Part shown: one piece after another, positions 22,452 through 33,202 of the stretch
Layout: each line of letters starts with the position of its first letter
Position numbering within the stretch: the stretch's first letter is position 1
Assembly: GCF_028009165.1 (NCBI RefSeq)
Contig: NC_079242.1
Location: 1,488,001-1,552,000 of the forward strand
DNA length: 64,000 nucleotides
Reading direction: 5' to 3'
Origin: Akanthomyces muscarius
Lineage: Eukaryota; Ascomycota; Sordariomycetes; Hypocreales; Cordycipitaceae
Program-made: the position numbers and the translations under genes
The notes under the pieces: generated by a model
What the model was told of the DNA's origin: nothing
The model's database searches: none
Seen by the model: only the letters and a program-made list of their open reading frames with translations

Positions 22452-23558
22452 ATGGCTGCGTCGGCGAAATACCTCACTGGTGACGGTGCTGGTATCAAAG
22501 ACTTTCTCGACAAGTTTGATGTGCGTTATTTTGGGCCACCGGGACATTGCTTTCATAGGTCCAATTACTAAATCCTTCTCTATTATTGCAGACATTCTTA
22601 TTCGATTGCGATGGTGGGTTCTCGCGGCTATCTGTGTGTAAAGTGGCAAACGCCGGCTGATTATGAGCATCTAGGTGTATTGTGGTCTGGAGACCATGTC
22701 TTTGAAGGAGTCCCGGAAACGCTACTGCTCTTGCGGTCAAAAGGTGAATATTGCTGTGGCGAAAAATACACGAAATATGCGTCTCACACCCTCCCAGGAA
22801 AGAGAATCGTCTTTGTGACGAACAACTCTACCAAATCACGACAAGACTACGTCAAGAAGCTTGCCGGCATGGGCATCGTGGCCGGCCCCGACGACGTCTT
22901 TGGCTCCTCCTACTCTGCCGCCGTCTACATCTCGCGCATCCTCAAGCTGCCGCCCGGCAAGAACAAGGTCTATGTCATCGGCGAGGCCGGCGTGGAGCAG
23001 GAGCTCGCCTCGGAGGGCATACCCTTCATCGGCGCCACCGACGCCCGCTTCCGGCGCGACATCACCCCCGAGGACTTTGCCGGGCTCGCCGACGGCTCGC
23101 TGCTGGACCCCGAGGTCGGCGCCGTGCTGTGCGGCCTCGACTTCCACATCAACTACCTCAAGCTCGCGCACGGCCTGCACTACATCCGCCGCGGCGCGCG
23201 CTTCCTCGCCACCAACCTCGACTCGACGCTGCCCATGCACCACGACATCTTCCTCGGCGCAGGCTCCTGCAGCGTGCCGCTGGCTAACGCCGTCGGCGAG
23301 CAGCCGCTCGCGCTCGGAAAGCCCAGCCAGGCCATGATGGACGCCATCGAGGGCAAGTTCCTGCTCGACCGCGCGCGCACTTGCATGGTCGGCGACAGGC
23401 TCAACACTGACATCAAGTTCGGCATCGAGGGCAAGCTGGGCGGCACGCTCCACGTGCTGACGGGCGTCAACTCCAAGGCAGACTGGGAGGCCAAGGATGC
23501 CATAGCCGTGCCTGCGTTTTACGCGGACAAGCTGAGCGATCTGCGAGACTGCGCATAA
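22452..23558 (+). CDS. Pho13-like HAD phosphatase (phosphoglycolate/4-nitrophenyl phosphatase)
   Basis: Four exons, 22452-22520, 22592-22613, 22675-22743 and 22798-23558, give 306 aa with consistent phases. Motif I is FLFDCDGVLW with nucleophile D28 and acid/base D30; it is assembled across a 22-nt second exon, which strongly supports the splicing. Motif II is FVTNNST, and the late motif is MVGDRLNTDIKFG with the Mg-binding aspartates. A C2-type cap lies between. This is the architecture of yeast Pho13 and mammalian PGP, cytosolic metabolite-repair phosphatases for 2-phosphoglycolate and related side products. Length is as expected. Convergent with the DUF1295 gene, stops 383 bp apart. Confidence 0.95.
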
Positions 23559-23941
23559 AAGGACAAAATACTGGATTAGAAAGGACCTATACTACTAGAC
23601 TTGAAAGAATTTTATAGACCAACACCCAATGGTGGTATCAGTTTTGCTTCTTACCAACTTGCCCAACCACCCCCAAACAACTCTAATAAGTGCGCCATAC
23701 TCCAGGATTGTGAAAACTTACCAAGCACAGGGGCATGTGCGTCATGCGCCCTGACTGGCAGTCGGATATCACCATTTGCGCCTCTATTGGTCAGCTTATT
23801 GACTTCTGCCTTCTGGCTCGCCCCTCATGTTGTCTATACCGCTTCAGCACACTGGCCTGGCCGCACCTTGGCCGCTCCTGTCTTTGGCTCGACTGATGCG
23901 AAACATGGCAGCATGGCAGGAAACATATTACTGTGAGTAGT
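23559..23941. other. convergent 3' intergenic region
   Basis: Spacer between two convergent stops; no coding frame or repeat supported. Confidence 0.5.
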
Positions 23942-25171
23942 CTACTTCTTCTGTTTTTCCTTCTCCTCCTGGGCCTTGGCGAGCTCGCTGGTGCGGATCA
24001 CTTTGGGGGCGGGCCGCGTGTAGCCTTTGAACGAGGTGGGGAGAAACATGCTGACCTGCTTCTGGTAGTGGGTGTACTCGGGGTATTTGCCAGCGGAGAT
24101 GAGCTCCGTCAGCCAGGTAGAACCCTGGAAGAGGGCAATCAACGCAAAGGAGCCAACCCCAGCCCAGCTGTAGAGGGTATTGGTGGCGTAGCAGCTCCAC
24201 TGGTAGAGGACGAACCATATGGCCTGCTCAGCAAAGAAGTTGGGATGTCTGCTGTATGCCCACAGGCCACTGGTGAGGAAGCCGCGGTCAAGTTCCTCCT
24301 GGTACCAGCCCTTGGGGACCTTGGCCGTCTCGAGGTACGAGTGCTTGGCCTGGTGGTAGTCTATGCGGTGTGTTAGTATCGAAGAGTCTTGGTGGAAGTT
24401 GGGTGCGAGGACGTACCCCACTGTTGGCCGTCACTGAACCACTCGCTCAGAACCAGGGCGAGCTCGGCGTAAAAGAACATCAGGTCCGCGGTGGTGATCT
24501 GGGGCTCAAAACGCGTGGAGAGAAGAATGGTGTAGGCGGGGGCGGCGGAGAAGGCAAAGAGCAGGATACTCTGGATAAAGGAGATGAAGGTGACGTTGAA
24601 AAGGAAGAAGATGGGCTTGGGAACCTGCTTCGAAATGATGCACCTAAGATGACGTTAGCACGTCCCGTGATTAGATGTCAGCGCATCAGCTCACCATCTG
24701 TAGTCCTCAGAGCCAACATTGTAGCCACCCTTGCGCCAGTAGTTGTAGGTCAGACGAACCTGCATATTGTGGTCAGCGGAAGTTAGATGGGCAGACGATG
24801 TGGACGAAACATACACTCCAAATAGTTGTAGCAATGGCAACTAGGTCCAAGCGGTGGTAGGGGAGGCCAGCCATACGGGCCCAGACGGCAAAGTGAACGA
24901 CATAGAGGTTGGGCAGGATGCTCCACATGCGGTCGACCTGGGAGTAGTTGCGGTTGAGCTCCGAGACGGCAAGGAAGACGGCCCCGAGCAGGATGGAGAC
25001 GGAGAATCCAGTGACGAGCGGGTTCGTACGAATGTAAATCTCCTTGAGGCCGGCGAGGTTGGCGCCGTTGTCGAGGAGCACCTGAGGCAGAGCATAGAGC
25101 TGGGGGATGAAGGGTTGCACTGTCTTGCTGTAGTCGGCACAGTCCTCAATGGACAGGATAGCGGGAATCAT
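23942..25171 (-). CDS. DUF1295 / steroid-reductase-like integral membrane protein
   Basis: Four exons on the minus strand, 24815-25171, 24695-24759, 24417-24643 and 23942-24360, give 355 aa with consistent phases. Multiple hydrophobic helices are visible, for example VTGFSVSILLGAVFLAVSEL and PIFFLFNVTFISFIQSILLF. The C-terminal signature GLWAYSRHPNFFAEQAIWF, preceded by an RGF segment, is diagnostic of the DUF1295 family, related to the 5-alpha-reductase and isoprenylcysteine methyltransferase fold. Relatives use NADPH or AdoMet on lipid substrates in the ER membrane; the precise reaction here is unknown. A Lys/Glu-rich tail ends KEKQKK, resembling a dilysine-type ER retrieval signal, although KK is at the extreme end. 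Divergent from TOP3 across 739 bp. Confidence 0.9.
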
Positions 25172-25910
25172 GGTTCCGGGATGAGGCTCTTGTTTCCTAG
25201 GATCGTGCCAGATGAATGAGCGCGCTTGAGTGAGGGTGACCCGGGCCAGAGGCGATATGTTGATGGCGAGAAGGGGGCTCGCGCGTCATAGAGGGCGGAG
25301 GAGGTACTCAAGCACCAAGGTACTTACTGGTTAGTACTTCGGCCAGTGCTTGCTAGGTACCTACCTAGGTAGGGAGCTCCGGGTGGGACGTCATCCGACG
25401 CTAACCCTCGCCGCACGAGCAAACAAAGATGGTTTGTTGCCAGGTCGGGTACAAGTATTCTCGTCCTGCATAGTAGAAGCTCATGAAGACATGATCCACT
25501 ACTCAAACAACTTCGAATTGTTGCATCCTGATTAGTTTTGCTTGCACTGCAATGCTGCGAGAACAGTGGTGCTGGAGCTTGGGTGGGTCGCGACGAGAGC
25601 TGCCCACCTAAAAGTTGCCAAATCCCAAACCGCTCCTCGACACTCACGACCAGCATTGAGACAAAACAGACTACTGCAAGAAAGCCTGTGAAAATTGTCC
25701 AAATATGGAGCCTTGAAGCTCCAACGACCAAAGCTGCATGCTCTCACGATGCCATTGAGCCAGACGACAGGGGTGGTACCGCTGCACAATTGCCGTCACG
25801 CGACGCGTTTATAGTCTGCCTGTGAATCGGAGAGCTCGGCGCATCACCAGCATCGCCGTTGTCAAATCGCATAAAATCCAACTCTGTTCGAAAACACACA
25901 TGTCTTCAAT
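25172..25910. promoter_or_regulatory. divergent promoter region of DUF1295 gene and TOP3
   Basis: The two start codons are 739 bp apart. Two overlapping 10-bp palindromes, TAGGTACCTA (25354-25363) and TACCTAGGTA (25362-25371), stand out in the middle. No coding frame supported. Confidence 0.45.
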
Positions 25911-25959
25911 ATGCGGGTTCTATGCGTGGCCGAGAAACCATCCATCTCCAAGGCGGTAG
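25900..25959 (+). promoter_or_regulatory. upstream ORF overlapping the TOP3 start
   Basis: An ATG 11 bases before the TOP3 ATG opens a 19-codon frame (MSSICGFYAWPRN...) in another phase, ending inside TOP3 exon 1. The TOP3 ATG has A at -3, the upstream one does not, so leaky scanning is plausible. Whether it lies in the transcript is unknown. Confidence 0.35.
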
Positions 25960-28134
25960 CTGGCCACCTCTCTGGTGGCCAATTTCAGACCGTGAGTTTT
26001 ACCTAGGCGTCTGCAAGGCAGTGCAACGACTGACAGAGGCGCGCTGCACCCTCCAGCACTCTACTCGCAACCAATATGTAAAGAATTATTCTTTCGATTT
26101 TGATTTTGGGTCGCCATATGGCCATTGCTCAGTCATCATGACCTGCGTATCTGGGCATCTCACCAATCTTGAGTTTACCGCCGAACACAAGAACTGGAGC
26201 TACCCGCCCCCAGAGTCGCTCTTCAACGCGCCAGTCATCAGCAGTGTATATGATGTATGTAATTTCTACGCTCGGCCTGACATATATACTCTAACCTTTT
26301 CTAGGACAAGAAGAATATTGCCCAAAATTTGGCGGAGCAGGCAAGGTACGCGCGCCTGCTCGTCATCTGGACCGATTGTGATCGCGAGGGAGAACACATC
26401 GGCCAGGAGATTGTCGATGCGGCCAAGAAGGGCAATGGTCAAATTCAAGTCAAACGCGCTCGCTTCAGCAATATCGAAAGAGCGTAAGAGATTGCATAGC
26501 CCCATACCTCTCGCGTCACGCACTGACGATATATAGACATGTCTTGTCTGCTGCCAGCAGGCTGATAAATCTGGACGACAAGCAGGTAAATGCTGTCGCC
26601 GCGCGTATCGAACTGGATTTGCGCATTGGATATGCCTTTACACGGTTCATGACCAACAATCTACGACCACTGGGTGGGCCAATGGAAAACCTGACCTTAA
26701 GCTACGGTGAGTTGTCTCCATTATGGTTTGGACACTCGTGTGCTGACTTTTGCTCGTCAAGGCTCGTGCCAGTTTCCCACCCTTGGTTTCGTTGTGGATC
26801 GGTATTTTCGAGTCAAGAATTTCATCCCGGAACCATTCTGGGGCATCAAGCTCACGCATAGCCGCCAGGGCAAACAGGTCGTTTTTAGCTGGTCAAGATA
26901 TCGGCTTTTTGATCGCCCGACGACTATCATTTTATATGAAAGATGCTTGGCTGCAAAGCTGGCCAAAATTACCAAGGTCCAGGAAAAGCCAACGCGCAAA
27001 TTCAAGCCACTGCCACTCACCACAGTAGAGCTCCAAAAAGCAGCTACTCGCTTGCTCCGGCTGAGTGGTCAGCAGGCTATGACAATTGCCGAGGGCCTCT
27101 ACAACAGAGGCTTCATTAGCTACCCAAGAACAGAGACGGACCGCTTCGACAAGGGCATGAACCTGCGTGCGTTGGTACAGAAGCAGACGCCTGACCAGCG
27201 CTGGGGTGAGTTTGCACAAGGTCTTGTGAACGGTGGATTTCAGCAGCCGCGGGAAGGAAGACACGACGATAAGGCGCACCCGCCTATCCATCCTATTACT
27301 TATGCCGCACCGAACGTGTTGAACTTTGACGAAGGCCGCCTATACGAGTATGTTGTGAGACGCTTCCTCGCCTGCTGCTCAGAAGATGCCAAGGGCTCCG
27401 CCACAGAAATCGATCTGCAATACGGCGATGAAATGTTCAGCGCCCATGGTGTCATTGTCTTGGAAAGAAACTACCTTGACGTCTACGTGTACGAGAAATG
27501 GAATGACACGGCTGAGCTGCCAAAATTTACTGCTGGAGAGCAATTCGTGCCGACAGAGGCCATGATGACAGAAGGCAAGACAGGGCCGCCGTCATATCTC
27601 ACCGAAGCGGACCTCATTGCGCTGATGGATGCCAATGGTATTGGCACGGATGCGACCATGGCCGAACACATTCAGAAAATCCAGGACCGAGAATACGTGG
27701 CGACGATTGCTCGTTCTGGCACAACAAGCGGCGGCAACGATGACGACGACGAATCTGACGGCGACGGCGCGCAAGCAAGCAGAGGTGGACGGGGCCGTGG
27801 CCGCGGCCGGGGTGCTCGCGGAAGAGGCGGGCGCGGCGGCGGAGCAGCGGGCCGAGGCAGAGGAGGGAGTGTCAAGGTATTTGTGCCGACACAGCTCGGC
27901 GTGGCCCTGATCCTGGGGTTTGACCGGATGAACTTTGAGACGAGTCTGGGCAAGCCGTTTCTACGAAAAGAGATGGAGCTCAAGATGAAGGCGATATGCG
28001 ACGGCCGGCTCAACAAAGACGCCATGCTGCGGGAGAGCATCTCGCAGTACAGGGAGGTCTTTATGCAGTCCCAAGAGAAGCTGAACGTGCTGAAGCGAGC
28101 GTGCCGCGAGTTTGTGTTTGCCCAACCCGGGTGA
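25911..28134 (+). CDS. top3: DNA topoisomerase III (type IA)
   Basis: Five exons, 25911-25991, 26057-26254, 26305-26483, 26537-26706 and 26762-28134, give 666 aa; phases agree throughout. The TOPRIM domain begins MRVLCVAEKPSISKAVAGHL and contains the metal-binding D117CDREGE123. The catalytic tyrosine is Y330 in FISYPRTETDRF. The core arch is complete, to KPFLRKEMELKMKAICDGR near the C-terminus. With the RecQ helicase and Rmi1 it dissolves double Holliday junctions. Between the GTDATMAEHIQKIQ helix and the KVFVPTQLG strand there is an insertion at about residues 528-581: an acidic stretch (DDDDESDGDG) followed by ten or more RGG/RGR units. The usual position for Gly-rich tails in this family is the C-terminus. 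An upstream ATG at 25900 opens a 19-codon frame overlapping the start. Confidence 0.95.
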
Positions 28135-30619
28135 CGGGGACTGCGGAAGTTCCCAACGATGACGAAATAGAATAGAAGCACACAGATAGACATGGAACAG
28201 CAATGACAAAAGAAAAGACACTACCGGATGAGCACGCTTGTTTGCCCGTGCCGGACACTTGTGGTTTGCCAATGGTCTCCGACGATGGTGTGCGGGACGG
28301 ATCCAGCTGCCCTGTTGGGTTGGGCAGTGGGAGGGGGAGGGGCAAGCTGCATGAAGAAGAACAAAAGCTCGGCGCTGTTCTTCACCTGCAGTGAACGAAG
28401 TCGTACTGCAGAGCGGGGTATGGCTTTTCGGCGACGACAGAGCTAGGATTGGCCGTGCTTGCCTGCAGGCAGCTTTTTTATATATCGCAGAGGCGACCAA
28501 TGAGAGATCAGTGGGCGGCACGATGGTACGGGGACCGGATAGCTGAGGAACACCAAGCCATTCACCTTGTTTCGGGGGTTTTGATCACCTCAGCTACGAC
28601 GGAAGCAGAATGTTTTGGCCGAAATTGGCTACAAGCCATAGGTGTGGTTCAGTGCGAGCATGGTCGGATGCCCTCAGCGTGGTTCGAGCCAGCCGGTGGA
28701 GGTCGACGCTGTGGCCGGTCAGCCAGCTCACGGACCAATGCATCGCACGATTCGGTTGACCACAGGTTTAGGGCTTTCTATCGCAATCGCACAAAACCAT
28801 GGCCGAAAGGAAAAAAAACAAAAAAACAAATGACGCTCAGCCCCGGGTGTGTTATCGCAGCCGGGACGCGCGGGGAAGTGGGCTAGCGAGAGTTGTAGTC
28901 AAGGCCAAGACGCGATAGCCCTCTCGGGCCGCGTACAGTGATGATACAGCTATCAATGATAAGAGGGTTTGATTTGAGAACGGAAGGCAAGACGCGTCAA
29001 GCTAGCTCTCGGGTGCTTTAGGCATTGTCAAGAGCCAAGAAAATGGCTCAATTAGTCGACTGCAAAAAGTCATTTGATCATTCGCTTTTTCTCTACCTGT
29101 CTTTCTGACAATTCTATCCGGCAAAGGCCAAGTATAAACGAAGGGATGGATCCATTGCCACGGCACGCCATGAGCCACTCGGGGCGACCACGAGGGAGTT
29201 TGTGCTGTGAGAAGGCTCGACAGCGCAAGACTGGCGCATTGCAAACCCACCGGGGCTTGGCTGCAGCGCACACCCCCCTCCCTTGCAAGGAAAAGGAATA
29301 GGAAACTGTGTTGGATGTGCTATTTTGAGCAAGAGAGAGAGGATTCGGATGGATCCTCCATGCACGTCAGTTTTAGTCAGGCCGGGTAGGAAGGCGAGGG
29401 AAGAGTGGGCTGTCATGAGAAGCCCTGATGACACATGCGCTGTAATTACGATGGAAAGAGGTATTATTCGAATTTGCTTATTTTTGGCGAAGAAATGAGA
29501 AAAGGGATAATGAGCCAAGGAGGGAGGGAGATTGGTGGAAGAGGATCGAACAGGCTGGCTTGTCGGCAGTAAAATGAAGCTTAATCAGACTGGGGGGAGA
29601 TAGGGGGAGGGGACGCCAGGTTCGCACCGACTCCTTCTTGACTTACACGGAGAGAAAGGGGGTTAGAGGCAGACGCACAAATCTTTTCTCTTGAAGGAGG
29701 GGAAAAATAATGGCAAAAAACGCACAAAAAATGGAATGACGCAAACGGGAATTCTGACACATTTTCCCGCTTTCCATGACACGATGACGAAAAAGAGGAA
29801 TAGGCGAATAGGCATCACGGTCGGGTCGCTCGTGGACGAATGGAGAAGAGCATGTGCGCGAAGCAATGGGTGCTGCGGCAGAACGCTGGAGATGCGCTGT
29901 AATTATAGCGCGTACAGCGGGGTGGGTGAGTGGGCGTGGGGCGAGGGACGGGACTTTGCTGCTGGAGCTTGGGGGCGTGCTTTGGGGCGTCGAGTCCACT
30001 GTAGCGCGCTGAGGCATTGTTGGAGTTCAGTTTTGACGGGACCGGAGGACCTGCTAGACGTCAAGAATGTCCTCGGCAGATGGATGTAAATGCAGTATCC
30101 CTTGTGTGTAGATGTGTTGTCTTGCGAGACCTGCACTTGCTAGCTACCTACGCGTACTTGGAAGGACGGCTTGCCTTGTAGCACCTGGGACAACTCCCTC
30201 CACGAGGCAGCAGTCGTCGGTACAGTCATACAACTACCAGTACAACGCAGCAGTTGCAGTACTGACCCAGTTCTTCATGCACGAGATGCGCCAACTGATT
30301 GAAGCTAGCCACGGCGCACTACTGTAGGCACTGTAACCGTTGATTTAAACCGGACTCGATAGCTAGGTGCCTACCTACGCTACGCTTTCGTCGTCACCCC
30401 CCGCGATTCCACTGATGCGCCCACGTTGTCCACTTTGTTGGCCGACAAAAGGTCCGATCTCGCGTGCGGGGAGAAAGGCAACGATAACGCGACCACGATG
30501 AAGACACACACGCCCGGAAAGAGAGCCCACAACCCGCACAGAAGGCAAGAGAAAAAGCAGGGCACGAAAATAATTAGGGCAAAAGTAACATCGCTTGAAA
30601 TATTTTGGCCGCGGCACGG

Positions 30620-30639
30620 TTTTTTTTTTTTTTTTTTTT
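30620..30639 (+). repeat. poly-T tract (20 bp)
   Basis: Twenty consecutive T residues, a length prone to polymorphism and sequencing error. Confidence 0.85.
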
Positions 30640-31524
30640 GGCTTGCCATTTAGGCTTTGGGCACAAGTAGTGTGCTGCCATTAGGTCAGCTTACTGGTCA
30701 GTTTTCGTAGCATGTTGGCCTGGCCGTTTGCAATCCGGGCTTTCTGCAATTCACTGCGCGCACATCCTGCCGCCATCGGCAAAGTACAGGGGCCCGTCAG
30801 TCATTGAAGGGTGATACAGGGCGTTTGCAACGGCAGCACAAGACGGGCGGCCGGCCGATGAAGGGCGCAACAGGAATCAGCGACAGGCCGCAAGTGACAA
30901 TGAACAGTTGAACAAGCGCCATGCGCAATAGCACATTCCTGGCTGTCCCGAGGGAACGCACTGGCTGGCAACTGGCTGTGCGGCTGGAGTCATGGGATTT
31001 GATTGCCTTTGCAATTAATTCATGTGTCAGCCCAGGATTGCATACGTATACTTGGCTGGCAAGTACCTCGCGTCGCGGCGAGCCCACTGCATCGACGCCC
31101 CATTTCAGCAAAACAGCGGGGGCATTCAGCGCACACCCTCCACTGTGACGACACCATCTCGCGTCGAGCTACCTGGAGCCAGGCGCGGAACACCATGTAT
31201 CGGTAAAGTACCTCGCTCCAATCCTCTGGCGTACGGTTAGCACCTCAAACCGGGCGCCTTTGTCACCTGCCAGCGCTCCCGCAGGACAAGAGGTACCTGG
31301 TGCCACATGTACCTTTCTCGCACCCTCCAGTTAGGCTCTGGCTCGGGCTGGCGTGGCTCGCTCGGCCTCTCTCCTGGGTTTGGTAGGCTTGAGGCAAGAT
31401 CAAAAGGTCACTTTCCGCGGCTCAGCCTAGCGATCAGTACTTGTTGATTGAATTACGATGGCCAACTGTCAAGCAAGCCAAGCAGACGCGCACCCCGACG
31501 CACACCTCGGCGCCACCTTGGGCA

Positions 31525-31541
31525 CCCCCCCCCCCCCCCCC
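31525..31541 (+). repeat. poly-C tract (17 bp)
   Basis: Seventeen consecutive C residues about 600 bp upstream of the STB3 ATG; a possible G-quadruplex or slippage site on the other strand. Confidence 0.85.
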
Positions 31542-31908
31542 AAGCCTCTATTGTCGCCTGGCGCACCGTCCGTTTACTCCGTACAGCGTTTCGTTACAGC
31601 GCGCTGGTCGCTGGCCGCTCCTGCTAATGAGTCTGAGTCTGAGGCTGCTACAGCCTACAGCCTACAGCCTACCTGGGTATACATAACTCGTGCGTCCTCC
31701 TCGCCGCGCCTCCGACCCTCCCTCCTTCTTTCCTTCGTCAAAGCAAAAACAACAACGATCCCATCCTATAATAATCATCGAGAGTCATCTGTCACAGTCC
31801 AGAGAGTCGCGCCAGCTCTGCCCGCCTGCCCATTTAAATAATTTGTTCTTTTTTAACAAGCTCAAGTTATATACCAGTCTCGCCAACTTCCGCTTCGGGA
31901 CAGTCTAG

Positions 31909-32104
31909 GTACGTACCCTGGCCGCAGTGACTCAACCGCACCTCACACCTCACCACCGGCTCCTGCATCGCAACTCCCCAGCGCGTCGGCCACATCGCCA
32001 TCGCTTGCGAGGCATCACGCTCTGCCGTCTGCATCCTCCTCATCTCCGTCACCGACAGCACGCGTTTTTCCTCCGCCAGACACGCGCTAACCCCATCCTT
32101 GCAG
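31909..32104 (+). other. candidate 5'-UTR intron of STB3
   Basis: A GTACGT donor at 31909, a GCTAAC branch-like site near 32087 and a CCTTGCAG acceptor ending at 32104 make a coherent intron of 196 bp. It would lie wholly in the leader, 39 bp before the STB3 ATG. Unconfirmed. Confidence 0.4.
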
Positions 32105-32143
32105 ATTGTTCTGAAGCCCTCTTATACACCTGGTACATACATC

Positions 32144-33202
32144 ATGGCTTCCATGGCAGCAGCTGCTCGTGACATTCCCCAGGCCTCCTTGAACCGAGAC
32201 AACTTGACTGTTGTAGCGGATCGGAGCGACCCGGCGACTGTGGCACGATCTCATAACCTCCCGACTCCTCCCAACTCCATCTCCCCTGCGCTTCCCGCAC
32301 ACGGCCTCAAGGCCCAGCTTCAAAAGGCGGCCAAGCTCGAGCCCATCGACTCCGACTTGGACCTCCACGAAGACGCCAACGGACCCAAGCGCTCCGTCTC
32401 CCCGCATCACGATGCCTCCGGTACCATAACCAGCGCCATGCTGGGCACGTATCATCTCCCCGAGATCCTGCTCAACCACGGGCCTCTGGCGATACGACAT
32501 ATTATGGGCTACCTGACCACATCGGTTCCCGGCTTCTCCGGCATCCCCCCGACCAAGGCCCGCAGGCTGGTCGTCGGTGCCCTCGAGGGCCGTGGAGACG
32601 GCGCGCACGGTGAGAACGAAGTGGATTTTGAAAAGGTCGGCTGGGGACGGTGGAACGCCAAGCGACGAGGACTTCCAGGCCGTGACCGCGAGGCCACCCC
32701 GCCCGAGTCCCTGGCCAACGGCGGCATCCCCATCTCCAGGAATGCCCTGAGAGCCCAGGAGAGGGCCAGGGCAAACATTTTGGTTTCCAGTGGCGAGTCC
32801 TTCCACTTCTCCCACGACGACCACCGCCCCATCCCCATGATGGAGGACGAGGCTGACAAGATGTCGATGGACGGCTACGAGTCCGCCTCGTGCTCGGAAG
32901 CCCCCGACGACGATGTCACCATGAACGACGACCCCGAGGACGTCACCGACGACGAGGACTGGGCCGCTATGGGTGCCGCCGCTTTGCGCGCCGAATCCTA
33001 CCCCAACATGGCTGCGGCCCTGTCCAGCCCGGACGTGCCCGTCTCGCACACGTACAATGCCACTGGCATGCGCGCCTTTTCCGGCAGGTCCGGCATGGCT
33101 CGTCTCCCTCAATCTAGCTTCGACATGACTGCGCTCGCTGGTGCCTCTGGCGCTCAGGAGCGCGACGCTGTCGAGGCTCTCCTACGACTTGGTTCTGTAT
33201 AA
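32144..33202 (+). CDS. Stb3-type Sin3-binding protein
   Basis: Single-exon frame of 352 aa. The conserved Stb3 domain spans about residues 95-180 and includes HLPEILLNHGPLAIRHIMGY, a VPGFSGIPPTKARRLVVGAL stretch and VDFEKVGWGRWNAKRRG. These match the fungal Sin3-binding protein family. Yeast Stb3 binds the RRPE ribosomal RNA-processing element and the Sin3 histone deacetylase complex, repressing ribosome biogenesis genes when TOR is inactive. The rest is low-complexity and acidic (DDDVTMNDDPEDVTDDED around 265-282), typical of a transcription factor. The start is the ATG at 32144; the frame is open upstream but that part follows a splice-acceptor-like CCTTGCAG and lacks an ATG. Domain call firm; the DNA target in this fungus is inferred. 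Confidence 0.9.
   Translation: MASMAAAARDIPQASLNRDNLTVVADRSDPATVARSHNLPTPPNSISPALPAHGLKAQLQKAAKLEPIDSDLDLHEDANGPKRSVSPHHDASGTITSAMLGTYHLPEILLNHGPLAIRHIMGYLTTSVPGFSGIPPTKARRLVVGALEGRGDGAHGENEVDFEKVGWGRWNAKRRGLPGRDREATPPESLANGGIPISRNALRAQERARANILVSSGESFHFSHDDHRPIPMMEDEADKMSMDGYESASCSEAPDDDVTMNDDPEDVTDDEDWAAMGAAALRAESYPNMAAALSSPDVPVSHTYNATGMRAFSGRSGMARLPQSSFDMTALAGASGAQERDAVEALLRLGSV

Larger units (their letters stand above)
28135..31908. other. long intergenic region, no gene supported
   Basis: Nearly 4 kb with only short, low-information frames. It includes simple-sequence features: a run of 20 T at 30620-30639, a run of 17 C at 31525-31541, and a small CTACAGC tandem near 31650-31670. GGTAGGTA/TACCTACC-type motifs occur near 30,370. 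It probably includes the STB3 promoter, and could hold an unrecognised non-coding RNA. Confidence 0.45.

Noticed and set aside
22836..23453. long antisense frame across the HAD phosphatase
   Set aside because: Shadow of a high-GC3 coding exon; no recognisable protein features.
32099..32143. N-terminal extension of the Stb3 protein
   Set aside because: It begins at TTG, not ATG, and overlaps a splice-acceptor-like CCTTGCAG.
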